DNA of 64,000 nt from positions 1 to 64,000 of the forward strand of contig NZ_JAHOPB010000003.1 of assembly GCF_019039055.1 (NCBI RefSeq), in the 5' to 3' direction. Origin of the DNA: Reyranella humidisoli (GTDB taxonomy: Bacteria > Pseudomonadota > Alphaproteobacteria > Reyranellales > Reyranellaceae). Position numbers and translations under genes: made by a program. Shown here piece after piece: positions 41,140 through 49,617 of this stretch. Each line of letters starts with the position of its first letter. Position 1 is the stretch's first letter. Under the pieces are notes generated by a model. That model was not told the origin of the DNA, did not search any database, and was given only the letters and a program-made list of their open reading frames with translations.

Positions 41140-42138
41140 ATGCAGTCATCATCGTTCCGCCGACGTACTGGACTGGCGGCTCTTACGCTGACGCTACTTT
41201 CGGCGATGCCGGCCGTCGGCCAGGACAAGGTGCGGTTTCAGACCGACTGGATCCCGTCAGGCGAGCACGCGATGTACTATGGTGCCTGGAGCAAGGGCAT
41301 CTACGCCAAGCACGGCATCGATATCACCATCACGCGCGGCTACGGCTCGGGCGACACCGTCACCAAAGTGGCCGCGGGGGCGGCCGATTTCGGCGTGGCC
41401 GACATTGCCGCGGTCATGACGGCGCGGGCGCGGACCAACGTGCCGATCAAGACGATCGCCGTGCTCTACAACGAATCTCCCCATTCGCTGTTCGTGCTGA
41501 AGAGTTCAGGCATCACCGACTTCAAGGGGCTGGAAGGCAAGAAGATCGGCATCACGCCGGGCAACAGCCATCGTTTCTACTTCCCGGAGGTCGCAAAGAA
41601 GGCGGGGACCGATCCCAACAAGCTGATCTGGACCAACATGGACGGGGCGGCGATGGCGGCCCAGCTCATCGCCAAGAACATCGACGCAGCGCCGTTCTAT
41701 TCGATCCATTATTATTACATCAACAAGGCGGCGGTTAAGGCCGGCCAGGAAATCCTGCCGCTCCCGTTCGTGGAGGTGGGCTTCAAGATTTACGCGGCCA
41801 CCTTGATCACCACTGACAAAATGGCCCAGGACAAGCCCGATCTGGTGAAGCGTTTCCTGGCCGCCAGCAAGGAGGCCTTCGAATGGGCCGCCGCCAATCC
41901 CGAGGAGGCCTGCAAGCTGCATGTCGTGCGCTTCCCCGAGGTCGAGCTCGACGACTGCATGGGCAGCGTGAAGGCGGTCATGAAGTTCGTCTTCAACGAC
42001 CACAGCAAGGAATTCGGCTGGGGCAAGGAAAGCCCGGAGCGCCTCAAGTTCTCCTGGGAAACCATTGCTTCGGCCAATGAGCTGAAGCCGGAGTTCGACT
42101 ACAAGACCGCCATCGATACGAGCAAGGTGACCAAGTAG
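41140..42138 (+). CDS. NMT1/THI5-like ABC solute-binding protein
   Basis: 332 residues. Signal peptide cut near VGQ (residue 27), then VRFQTDWIPSGEHAMYYGAWSKGIYAKHGIDITITRGYGSGDTVTKVAAGAADFGVAD, the SsuA/ThiY/NMT1 signature. Related proteins bind thiamine precursors, aliphatic sulfonates, riboflavin or aromatics. GGGGGAGG precedes ATG 41140. First gene of an operon with an ATPase, a permease and an amidohydrolase. Confidence 0.9.
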   Translation: MQSSSFRRRTGLAALTLTLLSAMPAVGQDKVRFQTDWIPSGEHAMYYGAWSKGIYAKHGIDITITRGYGSGDTVTKVAAGAADFGVADIAAVMTARARTNVPIKTIAVLYNESPHSLFVLKSSGITDFKGLEGKKIGITPGNSHRFYFPEVAKKAGTDPNKLIWTNMDGAAMAAQLIAKNIDAAPFYSIHYYYINKAAVKAGQEILPLPFVEVGFKIYAATLITTDKMAQDKPDLVKRFLAASKEAFEWAAANPEEACKLHVVRFPEVELDDCMGSVKAVMKFVFNDHSKEFGWGKESPERLKFSWETIASANELKPEFDYKTAIDTSKVTK

Positions 42139-42149
42139 CGGGGCGGGAC

Positions 42150-42932
42150 ATGATCTCGCTCAACCGGGTCACGCGCATCTTCAACAGCCGTGACGGCGAC
42201 CAGGTCACGGCGTTGCAGGATGTCTCCCTCGAGATCGGCCGCAACGAGTTCATCACGCTGGTCGGTCCCTCTGGCTGCGGCAAGTCCACCCTGCTGCGCA
42301 TCGTGGCGGGCCTGATCCTGCCCACGGCGGGACGGGCCTCGATCGGAGGGGCGGCGATCACCGAGCCGCGCTCGGAGACCGGCATCGTTTTCCAGGCGCC
42401 GACCCTGCTGCCCTGGGCCAGTGTGCTCGATAACGTGCTGTTCCCGCTGCGGATGATGCACCGCATCGATTCAACCAGCACCGACAAGGCGATGGCGCTG
42501 CTGAAGCTGGTGGGACTTTCCGGCTTCGAGAGCAAGTCGCCGCGCGAACTGTCGGGCGGCATGCAGCAGCGTGTCGCGATCTGCCGCGCTCTTGTGCACG
42601 ATCCCGACATCCTTCTGATGGACGAGCCGTTCGGCGCCCTCGACGCTCTGACGCGCGAGGAAATGACCATGGAGCTGCTGCGCATCTGGAGCGAGCGGCC
42701 AAAGACGGTGCTGTTCGTGACCCACTCGATCACCGAGGCGGTGGTGCTGGCGGACCGCGTGGTCGTGATGTCGCCGCGCCCCGGCCGCATCCAGGAAATC
42801 ATCGAGATAGGCTTGCCGCGGCCGCGCAGTTTCGAGACCGAGGCCACGCCGGAATTCCACGAGGCCAGCCAGCACATCCGTCAACTCATCTTTGGAACAC
42901 GCCATGTCGGTCCAGGCCGCGCCGCCGCTTGA
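42150..42932 (+). CDS. ABC importer ATP-binding protein (SsuB/TauB-like)
   Basis: 260 residues. Walker A GPSGCGKST, signature ELSGGMQQR, Walker B ILLMDEPFGALD and H-loop FVTHSITEA. The SsuB/TauB/ThiZ type that pairs with NMT1-like binding proteins. The end overlaps the start of the permease gene by 29 bases. Confidence 0.94.
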   Translation: MISLNRVTRIFNSRDGDQVTALQDVSLEIGRNEFITLVGPSGCGKSTLLRIVAGLILPTAGRASIGGAAITEPRSETGIVFQAPTLLPWASVLDNVLFPLRMMHRIDSTSTDKAMALLKLVGLSGFESKSPRELSGGMQQRVAICRALVHDPDILLMDEPFGALDALTREEMTMELLRIWSERPKTVLFVTHSITEAVVLADRVVVMSPRPGRIQEIIEIGLPRPRSFETEATPEFHEASQHIRQLIFGTRHVGPGRAAA

Positions 42933-43734
42933 GGAGCGGCAGAAGCCGCCCCGTCGCCGCAAGAAGAGCGCGGCCCTCTATGAGGTCGTGCTGCCTCTGA
43001 TCGCCACGGCCGGCCTTTTTCTCCTGTGGGAAGCCGCCTGCCGGGCGTTCAAAATTCCGGGCTACCTGCTGCCGGCACCCAGTGAGATCTGGAAGGACAC
43101 GCTGGCGATCGGCCCCACCGTCGCGGGCCATACGATGGCGACGTTCAAGACCGTGATGCTGGGGTTCGTCGTGTCGATCCTGATCAGCCTGCCGCTGGCC
43201 GTGGTCCTGACCGCGTCGCCCGCGATCGCCGCGGCGGTCTATCCGTTCCTGGTGTGGACGCAATCGATACCGAAGGTGGCGCTGGCGCCGATCCTGGTCG
43301 TGCTTCTGGGTACCAACGAGCTGCCGCGCATCGTCATCACCGTGTTGGTGGCGTTCTTTCCGCTGGTGATCTCGGTTGCGACGGGGCTGCTCTCCGTGCC
43401 GCCGGAGCTGATCGAACTCAGCCGCGCCTGTCGTGCCTCGAAGCTCAGCGAACTGCTCCGGATCAGGCTGCCCTATGCGATCCCGTTCATCTTCGCCGGC
43501 CTCAAGGTCGCGATCTCGCTCGCCGTCGTCGGCGCGGTCGTGGCGGAGTTCGTCAATGCGGATGCTGGTCTCGGATTCCTGATCCAGACCTCGACTGCGT
43601 TCTTCAAGGTGCCGGTCGCCTTCGGAGCGCTTATCATCCTGTCGGTGATGGGCGTCGTCCTGTTCCAGCTCGTGGTGGCCGCCGAACGGATATTCTTCCC
43701 GTGGTCGAGCAGCAACACGACACCGGGTGCCTGA
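42904..43734 (+). CDS. ABC importer permease (SsuC/TauC-like)
   Basis: 276 residues with a basic N-terminus and about six helices; LPAPSEIWKDT, WTQSIPKVALAPI and the EAA loop (ELSRACRASKLSELLRIRLPYAIP) are typical. ATG 42904 is used; an in-frame TTG at 42892 is possible. Lies within the overlap with the ATPase gene. Confidence 0.92.
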   Translation: MSVQAAPPLEERQKPPRRRKKSAALYEVVLPLIATAGLFLLWEAACRAFKIPGYLLPAPSEIWKDTLAIGPTVAGHTMATFKTVMLGFVVSILISLPLAVVLTASPAIAAAVYPFLVWTQSIPKVALAPILVVLLGTNELPRIVITVLVAFFPLVISVATGLLSVPPELIELSRACRASKLSELLRIRLPYAIPFIFAGLKVAISLAVVGAVVAEFVNADAGLGFLIQTSTAFFKVPVAFGALIILSVMGVVLFQLVVAAERIFFPWSSSNTTPGA

Positions 43735-43760
43735 CCAGCCGCGCTAGGGGAGTGAGTAAC

Positions 43761-45293
43761 ATGGCAAAGAAGCCGAATACGCCGATGACGGTGATCCGTG
43801 GCGGCCGCGTGGTCGACATCAAGGGCCATTCCGCGCCCAAGGCCGATATCCTCGTGAAGGGCGATACGATCGTCGAGATCGGGGCGAAGGTCGCGGCCCC
43901 GGATTCCGCCACGGTGATCGATGCCAGCGGCAAGCTGCTGCATCCAGGCCTGATCAACGGGCATACCCACAGCCACGGCAACCTCGCCAAGGGCATGGTC
44001 GATCGCGTGACCCTCGAACTGTTGCTGACGGCCAGCCCTTACATGAGCGGCGCCCGCACGCTGGAGGACAAGTACCTGTCGAGCCTGATCGGCGCTGCCG
44101 AGATGGTGATGAAGGGCTGCACCGCGGCCTATGACCTGGCGGCCGAGTTTCCGATGCCGACGGCGGAAGGGCTGGCGGCCATCGGTCAGGCCTACGCCGA
44201 CATGGGTATGCGCGCCATGCTCGCGCCGATGGTGGCCGATACGAGCTTTTTCCAGGCGATCCCCGGCCTGATGGACCAGCTGCCGCCGTCGCTGCAGAAG
44301 GAAGTCGAGGCCTATCGATTCTCGCCCTACAAGGCGAGCGTGAAGCAGATGAAGAAGGCGCTGCACGGCTGGAAGCTCGACGGGCAGGGCGTTCATCTCG
44401 CCGTCGCGCCGACCATCCCGCACCACTGCAGCAAGGAATTCCTGCTGGCCTGCCTGAGGCTCGCCAGGGACTACGACACCGGCCTGCACAGCCATGTCTC
44501 CGAATCGAAGGTTCAGGTGATCGCGGGCTACAAGCTCTACGGCACCTCGCTCACGGCCTACATGGATTCGCTGGGCCTTGTCGGGCCGAAGTTCACTGTC
44601 GGCCACGGTGTATGGCTCGACGGCGACGACATGAAGCTGCTGGGCGACAAGGGTGCGTCGGTCTCGCACAATCCGGGTTCCAACATGGTGCTGGGTAACG
44701 GCATCGCCGACATGCGCGGCATGCTGGATGCAAAGGTGAATGTCGGCATCGGCACCGACGGAGCGAGCTGCTCGGACAATCAGAACATGTACGAGAACAT
44801 GCGGCTGGCCTCGATGGTCTCGAAAGTGCAGGGGCCGGATAACCGGAAGTGGATCAGGACCGAGGAGGTGCTGCACGCGGCGACTGCCGGCAGCGCGCGG
44901 GCGCTCGGCCTGGGTGAAAAGATCGGGAAGATCGAGGTCGGCTACAAGGCCGATATCGTCTTCCTCGACCTCGGCCACATCAACTGGATCCCATGCAACG
45001 ATCCGACCAACCAGATCGTCCATACAGAGGACGGCTCGGCCGTCGAATCGGTGATGATCGCCGGACGCATGGTGCTGGAGGACCGCAAACTGCTGAACGT
45101 CGACATGGTGCAGTTGGCGCGGCTGGCCGAGAAGGCACGGGAGCGGCTCGACAGGGGCCGCAAGCCCGCCAAGGCGCTCTACGACAAGCTGGAAAAGGTC
45201 GTGAACACCTTCTGCCCGGGTCTGGCCAAGCAGCCGCTACATATCGACCGGTTCGGCGGCAGCCACCATCATGGCTACCACCACCATCACTAG
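43761..45293 (+). CDS. TRZ/ATZ-type amidohydrolase with natural His-rich C-terminus
   Basis: 510 residues, cytoplasmic TIM-barrel metal hydrolase. Metal ligands in GHTHSHG (H68/H70), LHSHVSES, VGHGVWLDGDD and Asp in GTDGASCSDN. The last nine residues hold seven His in the form HHHGYHHHH, an unusual natural metal-binding tail. It ends an ABC-importer operon (41140-45293), so the imported compound is probably its substrate, perhaps an N-heterocycle or guanidine. GGGGAG precedes the ATG. Confidence 0.88.
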   Translation: MAKKPNTPMTVIRGGRVVDIKGHSAPKADILVKGDTIVEIGAKVAAPDSATVIDASGKLLHPGLINGHTHSHGNLAKGMVDRVTLELLLTASPYMSGARTLEDKYLSSLIGAAEMVMKGCTAAYDLAAEFPMPTAEGLAAIGQAYADMGMRAMLAPMVADTSFFQAIPGLMDQLPPSLQKEVEAYRFSPYKASVKQMKKALHGWKLDGQGVHLAVAPTIPHHCSKEFLLACLRLARDYDTGLHSHVSESKVQVIAGYKLYGTSLTAYMDSLGLVGPKFTVGHGVWLDGDDMKLLGDKGASVSHNPGSNMVLGNGIADMRGMLDAKVNVGIGTDGASCSDNQNMYENMRLASMVSKVQGPDNRKWIRTEEVLHAATAGSARALGLGEKIGKIEVGYKADIVFLDLGHINWIPCNDPTNQIVHTEDGSAVESVMIAGRMVLEDRKLLNVDMVQLARLAEKARERLDRGRKPAKALYDKLEKVVNTFCPGLAKQPLHIDRFGGSHHHGYHHHH

Positions 45294-45637
45294 TAGCCGA
45301 GGCGCCAACCGTTCTTCAGGTAGCCGTAGCGCACCAGGCGCACGGCTACGATGCCGTTCAGCGCGAATCCGCCGACCACCGTCACCAGCATCAGGATCAT
45401 GCCTTCCATCGAGGCGCTGAACAGATAGACGATGATTGTCAGCCCGAAGATTGCGCCTGCCGCGATCGCCGCCATGGCCAGCACGTCGACCAGGGCCAGC
45501 AGATAGAGCCCCTTGGTGAGGACGAACAACGGCCCGGAAAATGCCGCCCAGACATAGGACCACTGGTCGATAACCATGAAATCCTCGTTATCGGCCTTGT
45601 CGAAGCGGTACGTCGGAAACAGAGCGTCTACGATCAC
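45290..45637 (-). CDS. Small integral membrane protein, DUF2628-like
   Basis: 115 residues from GTG 45637, with three hydrophobic segments (about 35-60, 62-80 and 82-100) after a short soluble N-terminus ending WSYVWAAFSGPLFVLTKGLY, which recalls DUF2628-type proteins. Function unknown. Met21 is an alternative start. Its stop overlaps the stop of the converging amidohydrolase gene by 4 bases (CTAG). Confidence 0.6.
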   Translation of the reverse strand: MIVDALFPTYRFDKADNEDFMVIDQWSYVWAAFSGPLFVLTKGLYLLALVDVLAMAAIAAGAIFGLTIIVYLFSASMEGMILMLVTVVGGFALNGIVAVRLVRYGYLKNGWRLGY

Positions 45638-45720
45638 AGGTTTTGTTCAACAATTATCAGGGTTCGATTACAGCGGGAACCTATCATGAGCGATGCAATT
45701 GGGCCAGCGGCCGACGGTGC

Positions 45721-46290
45721 TCAAGCCGCGGTAACGCCGATCAAAGTATCGTGCAACCAGAACATGGCGACGTAGGCCACTGTACCGATCACGACGACCA
45801 GCAGATCGTTTAGCGACCAGCCCGACGCAGGGGCGCCCGGATCGCCTCGCCTTTTCACGGCGATCCGGTCGTAAACCGCCCAGGCCAGCAGTCCGCCGAA
45901 GAGAAGCATCGACCCCAGGTCGCCATTCACCAGAAGGTGCGACAGGGCCCAGGCCTTGACGGCGACCAGCATGGGATGCCGGAGCAGCGATTTGATACGG
46001 CCCGCGGGCGCATAAGCCGCCGTCAGGGAGACGAAGGCAAACCACAACAGGAAGAGGGAGAAAGGATGAAGGAACGAACGAGGCGGATCCCAGATCTGGA
46101 TGTATCCACCGCTTCGATAGCGTCCGAAACCGATGACGATCAACGCGAGGCCGACCGCAGCCAGGAGCGAATAGAGGCCCTTGTAGCCACCTTCGCCCAG
46201 ACGTCCGATGGCGGCGGCTCGCGCACCCCTCATGGTTGTAAAAGTATGAATACCCAGGAAGAGGACGAGACCAAGGATGAGCAGAGTCAT
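45721..46290 (-). CDS. NnrU-family membrane protein
   Basis: 189 residues, about six helices. LFLGIHTFTTMRG, GLYSLLAAVGLALIVIGFGRYR and HPMLVAVKAWALSHLLVNGDL are NnrU hallmarks, with the conserved His residues in the membrane core. The family lies near denitrification or carotenoid genes elsewhere (NnrU, and the related isomerase Z-ISO); no such genes are here, so a haem-dependent redox role is only a guess. Confidence 0.85.
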   Translation of the reverse strand: MTLLILGLVLFLGIHTFTTMRGARAAAIGRLGEGGYKGLYSLLAAVGLALIVIGFGRYRSGGYIQIWDPPRSFLHPFSLFLLWFAFVSLTAAYAPAGRIKSLLRHPMLVAVKAWALSHLLVNGDLGSMLLFGGLLAWAVYDRIAVKRRGDPGAPASGWSLNDLLVVVIGTVAYVAMFWLHDTLIGVTAA

Positions 46291-46343
46291 GCGCCGCTTA
46301 TAGCACGCAGATGCTTGCGTCGCGGCAGCAATTACCCCGCCAG

Positions 46344-46637
46344 CTACTGGACCTGTGTCACGCTGCCGGTGCTGTCGACCGAGACCGCCACTTCCACGTC
46401 GTTCCTGGATGCCCTAGCGTGCCAGGATCCATCCGCCTTGCGGGTCAGGTCCCTGATCTTCGTGTAACCGCTCGCCTCGATCTGCGTCCTGACGGACGAT
46501 TCACTCTGGGCGGTCCCCGGCATGCCGGCGGGCGGGACGGCGGGCGTCGTGGACGTACCGGTCGTCGGCGGCATCTGCGCGGCGGCGATGGAGACGGACG
46601 CAACGAGAGCCGCGGCCGCGGTCGGGATGAGTTTCAT
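46344..46637 (-). CDS. Small secreted PepSY-like protein (paralog 3)
   Basis: 97 residues. Signal peptide (MKLIPTAAAALVASVSIAAA), Thr/Pro linker, then RTQIEASGYTKIRDLTRKADGSWHARASRNDVEVAVSVDSTGSVTQ. The C-terminal module is clearly homologous to that of 40141 and matches 36489 more loosely. AAGGAG precedes ATG 46637. Periplasmic, function unknown. Confidence 0.75.
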   Translation of the reverse strand: MKLIPTAAAALVASVSIAAAQMPPTTGTSTTPAVPPAGMPGTAQSESSVRTQIEASGYTKIRDLTRKADGSWHARASRNDVEVAVSVDSTGSVTQVQ

Positions 46638-46716
46638 CGGACACTCCTTGCATTGAAGCTCTGCGAAACAATGCAAACAGGCGCCTGACGTTCCCTGTGG
46701 CGAGACGCGTCCTGCC

Positions 46717-47106
46717 TCACGCGAGGTCTTCAGTGGAGACCGTCAAGCGGTAGTCGGGAGAGCACCCGAGCACTCTCACGAATGTTTGGTCGATCAGCAG
46801 GGCGATGTCGGCCGGATCGTTTCCGGAGGTCCCCACGGTGGCGAAGGCGTTGGCGTCCCAGTCGACCAGGTCGAGCGCGACACTTTCCAGCGTATCGACG
46901 GCGCCACTCAATTCGAGGCGGGTGAGGGGATCTTCTGCAAACGGATAGGGGGCCAGGTTGATCGTCTCTGCCATCACCTGGATGGAGACATCCATGCCGT
47001 CCGCATTCACGGCCTCCAGCGTGCAGCAAAGCAGGCCGCCCTCGTTCTTCTCACCATAGATGTCGGCGAGGGCTTCGCGGATCGCGCCCATCTGTTCTTC
47101 AGCCAT
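46717..47106 (-). CDS. Conserved-looking hypothetical acidic protein
   Basis: 129 residues, acidic, no signal peptide or membrane helix. It has a clean GGAG ribosome site 6 nt before ATG 47106 and normal codon use, so I take it as real. CCTLEAVNADGMDVSIQVMAETINLAPYPF suggests a beta-sheet domain and there are three Cys. I do not recognise the family. It lies alone between the secreted-protein gene and the chromate-transporter pair. Confidence 0.6.
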   Translation of the reverse strand: MAEEQMGAIREALADIYGEKNEGGLLCCTLEAVNADGMDVSIQVMAETINLAPYPFAEDPLTRLELSGAVDTLESVALDLVDWDANAFATVGTSGNDPADIALLIDQTFVRVLGCSPDYRLTVSTEDLA

Positions 47107-47155
47107 TCACTTCTCCGATCATTGGCCTCTATCGAGGTGAGGCGCATCTCCTGCG

Positions 47156-47689
47156 TCAGGCTACCGTGAAGTAGTGCAGCGCCATTCCGACCAGGCCGGA
47201 CGCGACGATCGGGTAGGCGGGATTGATCTTGGTCCGCCACAGCAGCAGGAATACGACGAGCGAAATCACGCCGAAGAACAGGTCGGTGATCGCTCCTCTC
47301 CCCATGATGATCGCGCCGGCGAGTACGAGGCCCACGGCAACGGAGCCCAGGCCGGCCTGAATGGACGGCCGCCACCGCCAGGTCGCCAGATGCGTCCAGA
47401 GACGGCCGATGAAGAAGGTGAGCAGGCCCGTCGGCAGGAAGAATGCGATCAACGCCACCAGTGCGCCCGGAATGTGGCCGACGACGACGCCGATCGAAGC
47501 GACCATCATCATGTTCGGTCCCGGCGCGAGCTGGCCCAGGCTGTAGAAATGCAGGAGCTCGGGAAAGGTCAGCCAGTGATAGGTATCGACCGTGAGTTCC
47601 TTCATTTCCGGGAAAGCGGCCATGCCGCCGCCCACGGTGAGGAGCGAGAGGTAGGCGAAGACGCCTGCGAGATCCCAGAGATTCTTCAC
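47156..47689 (-). CDS. Chromate transporter, C-terminal-half-type protein
   Basis: 177 residues, about five membrane helices, one CHR domain: LSLLTVGGGMAAFPEM near the start and LGQLAPGPNMMMVASIGVVVGHIPGALVALIAFFLPTG. Start GTG 47689 overlaps the preceding stop (GTGA) and follows AAGGAC. Half-size CHR proteins act in pairs; the other half is the preceding gene. Chromate/sulfate movement is the family annotation; no resistance regulator is present. Confidence 0.88.
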   Translation of the reverse strand: MKNLWDLAGVFAYLSLLTVGGGMAAFPEMKELTVDTYHWLTFPELLHFYSLGQLAPGPNMMMVASIGVVVGHIPGALVALIAFFLPTGLLTFFIGRLWTHLATWRWRPSIQAGLGSVAVGLVLAGAIIMGRGAITDLFFGVISLVVFLLLWRTKINPAYPIVASGLVGMALHYFTVA

Positions 47690-48258
47690 GGGACGTCCTT
47701 GTCGCGCGGGCGATGCCACCAGATCGCGACGATGCCGGCCACGATCAATGCATAGGGTACCGGCACCTTGAAGAAGGCGACGGCCGCGGCGGTGAGAAGT
47801 ACGAAGACGTAATCGGCAAGGGTCTTGAGGGTCTTGGCGCCGAGCTGGACCAGCACGACCACGATCAGCCCCACCGCACCGGCCGCGATCCCGTGCAGGA
47901 AGGCCTTGGACCAGGGACCGTCGCCGCCTGCGCCGTAGGCGAAGCCCGCGGCGATCATCAGCGAAGCGCCCGGCAGGCACATGCCCAGCGTGGCGACGAG
48001 CGCCCCCATCCCGCCGCGCAACCGGTCGCCCACCAGGATCGACATGTTGGTGGCATTGAGGCCGGGCAGGGTCTGGCTGATGGAGAGCAGCTCGACGAAG
48101 CTGAGATCGTCCAGCCAGCGCTGGCGCACCACCAGACCGGTCCGCAGGTAGCCGACGACACCGCCGCCCAGGCTGGTCGCGCCCATAACGAGAAATACCC
48201 AGAAGAGCTTTCCGAGCGAAGGCGGAGGCGGTGGCGGGGACGTGTCTGCGACGCTCAT
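47686..48258 (-). CDS. Chromate transporter, N-terminal-half-type protein
   Basis: 190 residues. Pro-rich cytoplasmic start (SPPPPPPSLGKLF), then one CHR domain: GATSLGGGVVGYL, SISQTLPGLNATNMSILVGDRLRG, MCLPGASLM. Overlaps the upstream gene by ATGA and the downstream half by GTGA, so the three genes are coupled. The two halves together equal one full-length ChrA. Confidence 0.88.
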   Translation of the reverse strand: MSVADTSPPPPPPSLGKLFWVFLVMGATSLGGGVVGYLRTGLVVRQRWLDDLSFVELLSISQTLPGLNATNMSILVGDRLRGGMGALVATLGMCLPGASLMIAAGFAYGAGGDGPWSKAFLHGIAAGAVGLIVVVLVQLGAKTLKTLADYVFVLLTAAAVAFFKVPVPYALIVAGIVAIWWHRPRDKDVP

Positions 48259-49205
48259 TCGTGTGCTTGCGGCGGGTTGCCCTTGAGGCGGTAGACGGCG
48301 CCGGTCTTGGTCGTGGTGAGCGAGAGCCAGTCGGCGGCGACCTGCTGGAGTTCGAGGAAGAAGCGCTCGCAGTGGTTCAGCGCCTTGTGCTTGATGTCGT
48401 CGGGTCCGGTGAACCGAAGCTGGAAGGCGAACTCGCCCACGAACGCGTGATGGTCGCCGCGCGCGCGCCACAGGCCGAGATTGGCCGTCGCAGCCGTGTG
48501 GTGGCCGAAGTCGAGCAGGCAGATGTCCTGGAGCAGTTCCTCGACGATGGTCTGGTTCACGAGCGACACGTCGTTCGGCCCGTCGCACTTGATCGTTCCG
48601 AGGGTCGGAAAGATCTGCGTCAGTTCAGGGAGGGACATGTTGCCCAGCGACGACATGACGATGCGGGCGGCCTGCGGCGCCTGGCTCAGGCCGAACTCGA
48701 CATTGTGCGAAAGCAGACGCCGTAGCCCGCCGATCCGCTCCTTCAGCGGCATGACCTCCAGCTTGAACTTGATCTTGTACTTGCCGTCGATGTGCGGCCG
48801 CGCGTCAAGGGCCTGCGCCTTCGCCATGTTGTCGCTGCGGTACTTGAAGACGATCTCGGGATCGCCGATGGCGAATCCATCCTCGTAGGCGATGCGCCGC
48901 CGCACGATGAAGCTATTGTTGTAGAGATGGTAGCCGCCGGTATCGAGGAACAGGACCTCACGGACTTCCGGTCGCTGCTGGGACTTGGGCGTGTGCTGAT
49001 AGCCCACGCCCGTCGTTGCCGCGGCCCGCTGGACCAGAGCGGCGAACTCCTTGAAGACATGGGCGGAGGTGAAACGATCCGGCTTCAGGATCAGCTTGCA
49101 CTGAAGGTATTGGATGTCGTCATAGCGGCGACCATCGGCGTAGGTGCCGGACTCACGTTCGCCAAGCCATTGGGCGATCTGCCCGTCGTCCTGATGTGAA
49201 TGCAT
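48255..49205 (-). CDS. Uncharacterised protein, possibly CYTH-like
   Basis: 316 residues, no signal peptide. The pattern KLILKPDRF, EVLFLDTGGYHLYNNSFIVRRRIAYEDG, EIVFKYRSDN and YKIKFKLEV (alternating charged beta-strands with K/R-x-K/R pairs) resembles a CYTH/triphosphate-tunnel domain, but this is a fold guess, not a recognised family. AAAGGGGGA precedes ATG 49205. It heads an operon with the split chromate transporter, overlapping its first gene. CYTH enzymes handle triphosphates or polyphosphate; a link with ion transport is speculative. Confidence 0.55.
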   Translation of the reverse strand: MHSHQDDGQIAQWLGERESGTYADGRRYDDIQYLQCKLILKPDRFTSAHVFKEFAALVQRAAATTGVGYQHTPKSQQRPEVREVLFLDTGGYHLYNNSFIVRRRIAYEDGFAIGDPEIVFKYRSDNMAKAQALDARPHIDGKYKIKFKLEVMPLKERIGGLRRLLSHNVEFGLSQAPQAARIVMSSLGNMSLPELTQIFPTLGTIKCDGPNDVSLVNQTIVEELLQDICLLDFGHHTAATANLGLWRARGDHHAFVGEFAFQLRFTGPDDIKHKALNHCERFFLELQQVAADWLSLTTTKTGAVYRLKGNPPQAHE

Positions 49206-49235
49206 GCTTCCCCCTTTCGATAGCGTAGCGCCGGC

Positions 49236-49535
49236 CTATCGCGCTGTCATCTGAGCCGAGGCCGGCTGGTCCGCCCGGCCGTAGGTCTCGACCCTGCCGT
49301 CGGTGAAGCAGACGTAATAGCGGTCTGACATGGACCACGGCGTTCGGCTCCAGAAGTCCTTGAGAACCGTATAGTAGGCGCAGTCCTTGCCCGGTGAGTG
49401 CGTCGATCCGTCGGGCGGTCCCAGGAGCGTGCGGACCTGGTCGCGATCCATTCCGGCCTGGAGGCGTTCGACATTGTCGCCGTGCACGCAGCCCGTGAGC
49501 AGGGCAATCGAAAGCAGGCATGCAGAGTACTTCAT
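49236..49535 (-). CDS. Small lipoprotein with BamE/SmpA-like fold
   Basis: 99 residues. Lipoprotein signal with lipobox LLTGC (Cys16). The mature part begins VERLQAGMDRDQVRTLLGPPD, the typical first motif of the SmpA/OmlA (BamE-like) fold, followed by an aromatic beta region (YYTVLKDFWSRTPWSMSDRYYVCFTDGRV). Too short and divergent to be called BamE itself. AAGGAGAAA precedes ATG 49535. Confidence 0.72.
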   Translation of the reverse strand: MKYSACLLSIALLTGCVHGDNVERLQAGMDRDQVRTLLGPPDGSTHSPGKDCAYYTVLKDFWSRTPWSMSDRYYVCFTDGRVETYGRADQPASAQMTAR

Positions 49536-49617
49536 GGCTTTCTCCTTGCGATTAGTCTGGCTGGGCCTCGCCGCCAACAATTGTCGGGCAGGCGGATGGC
49601 TGGCGCAAATCCGAACG

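Noticed and set aside
45255..45293. His-rich tail as a cloning tag artefact
   Set aside because: The His run is interrupted by Gly-Tyr, uses mixed codons and is continuous with native flanking sequence.
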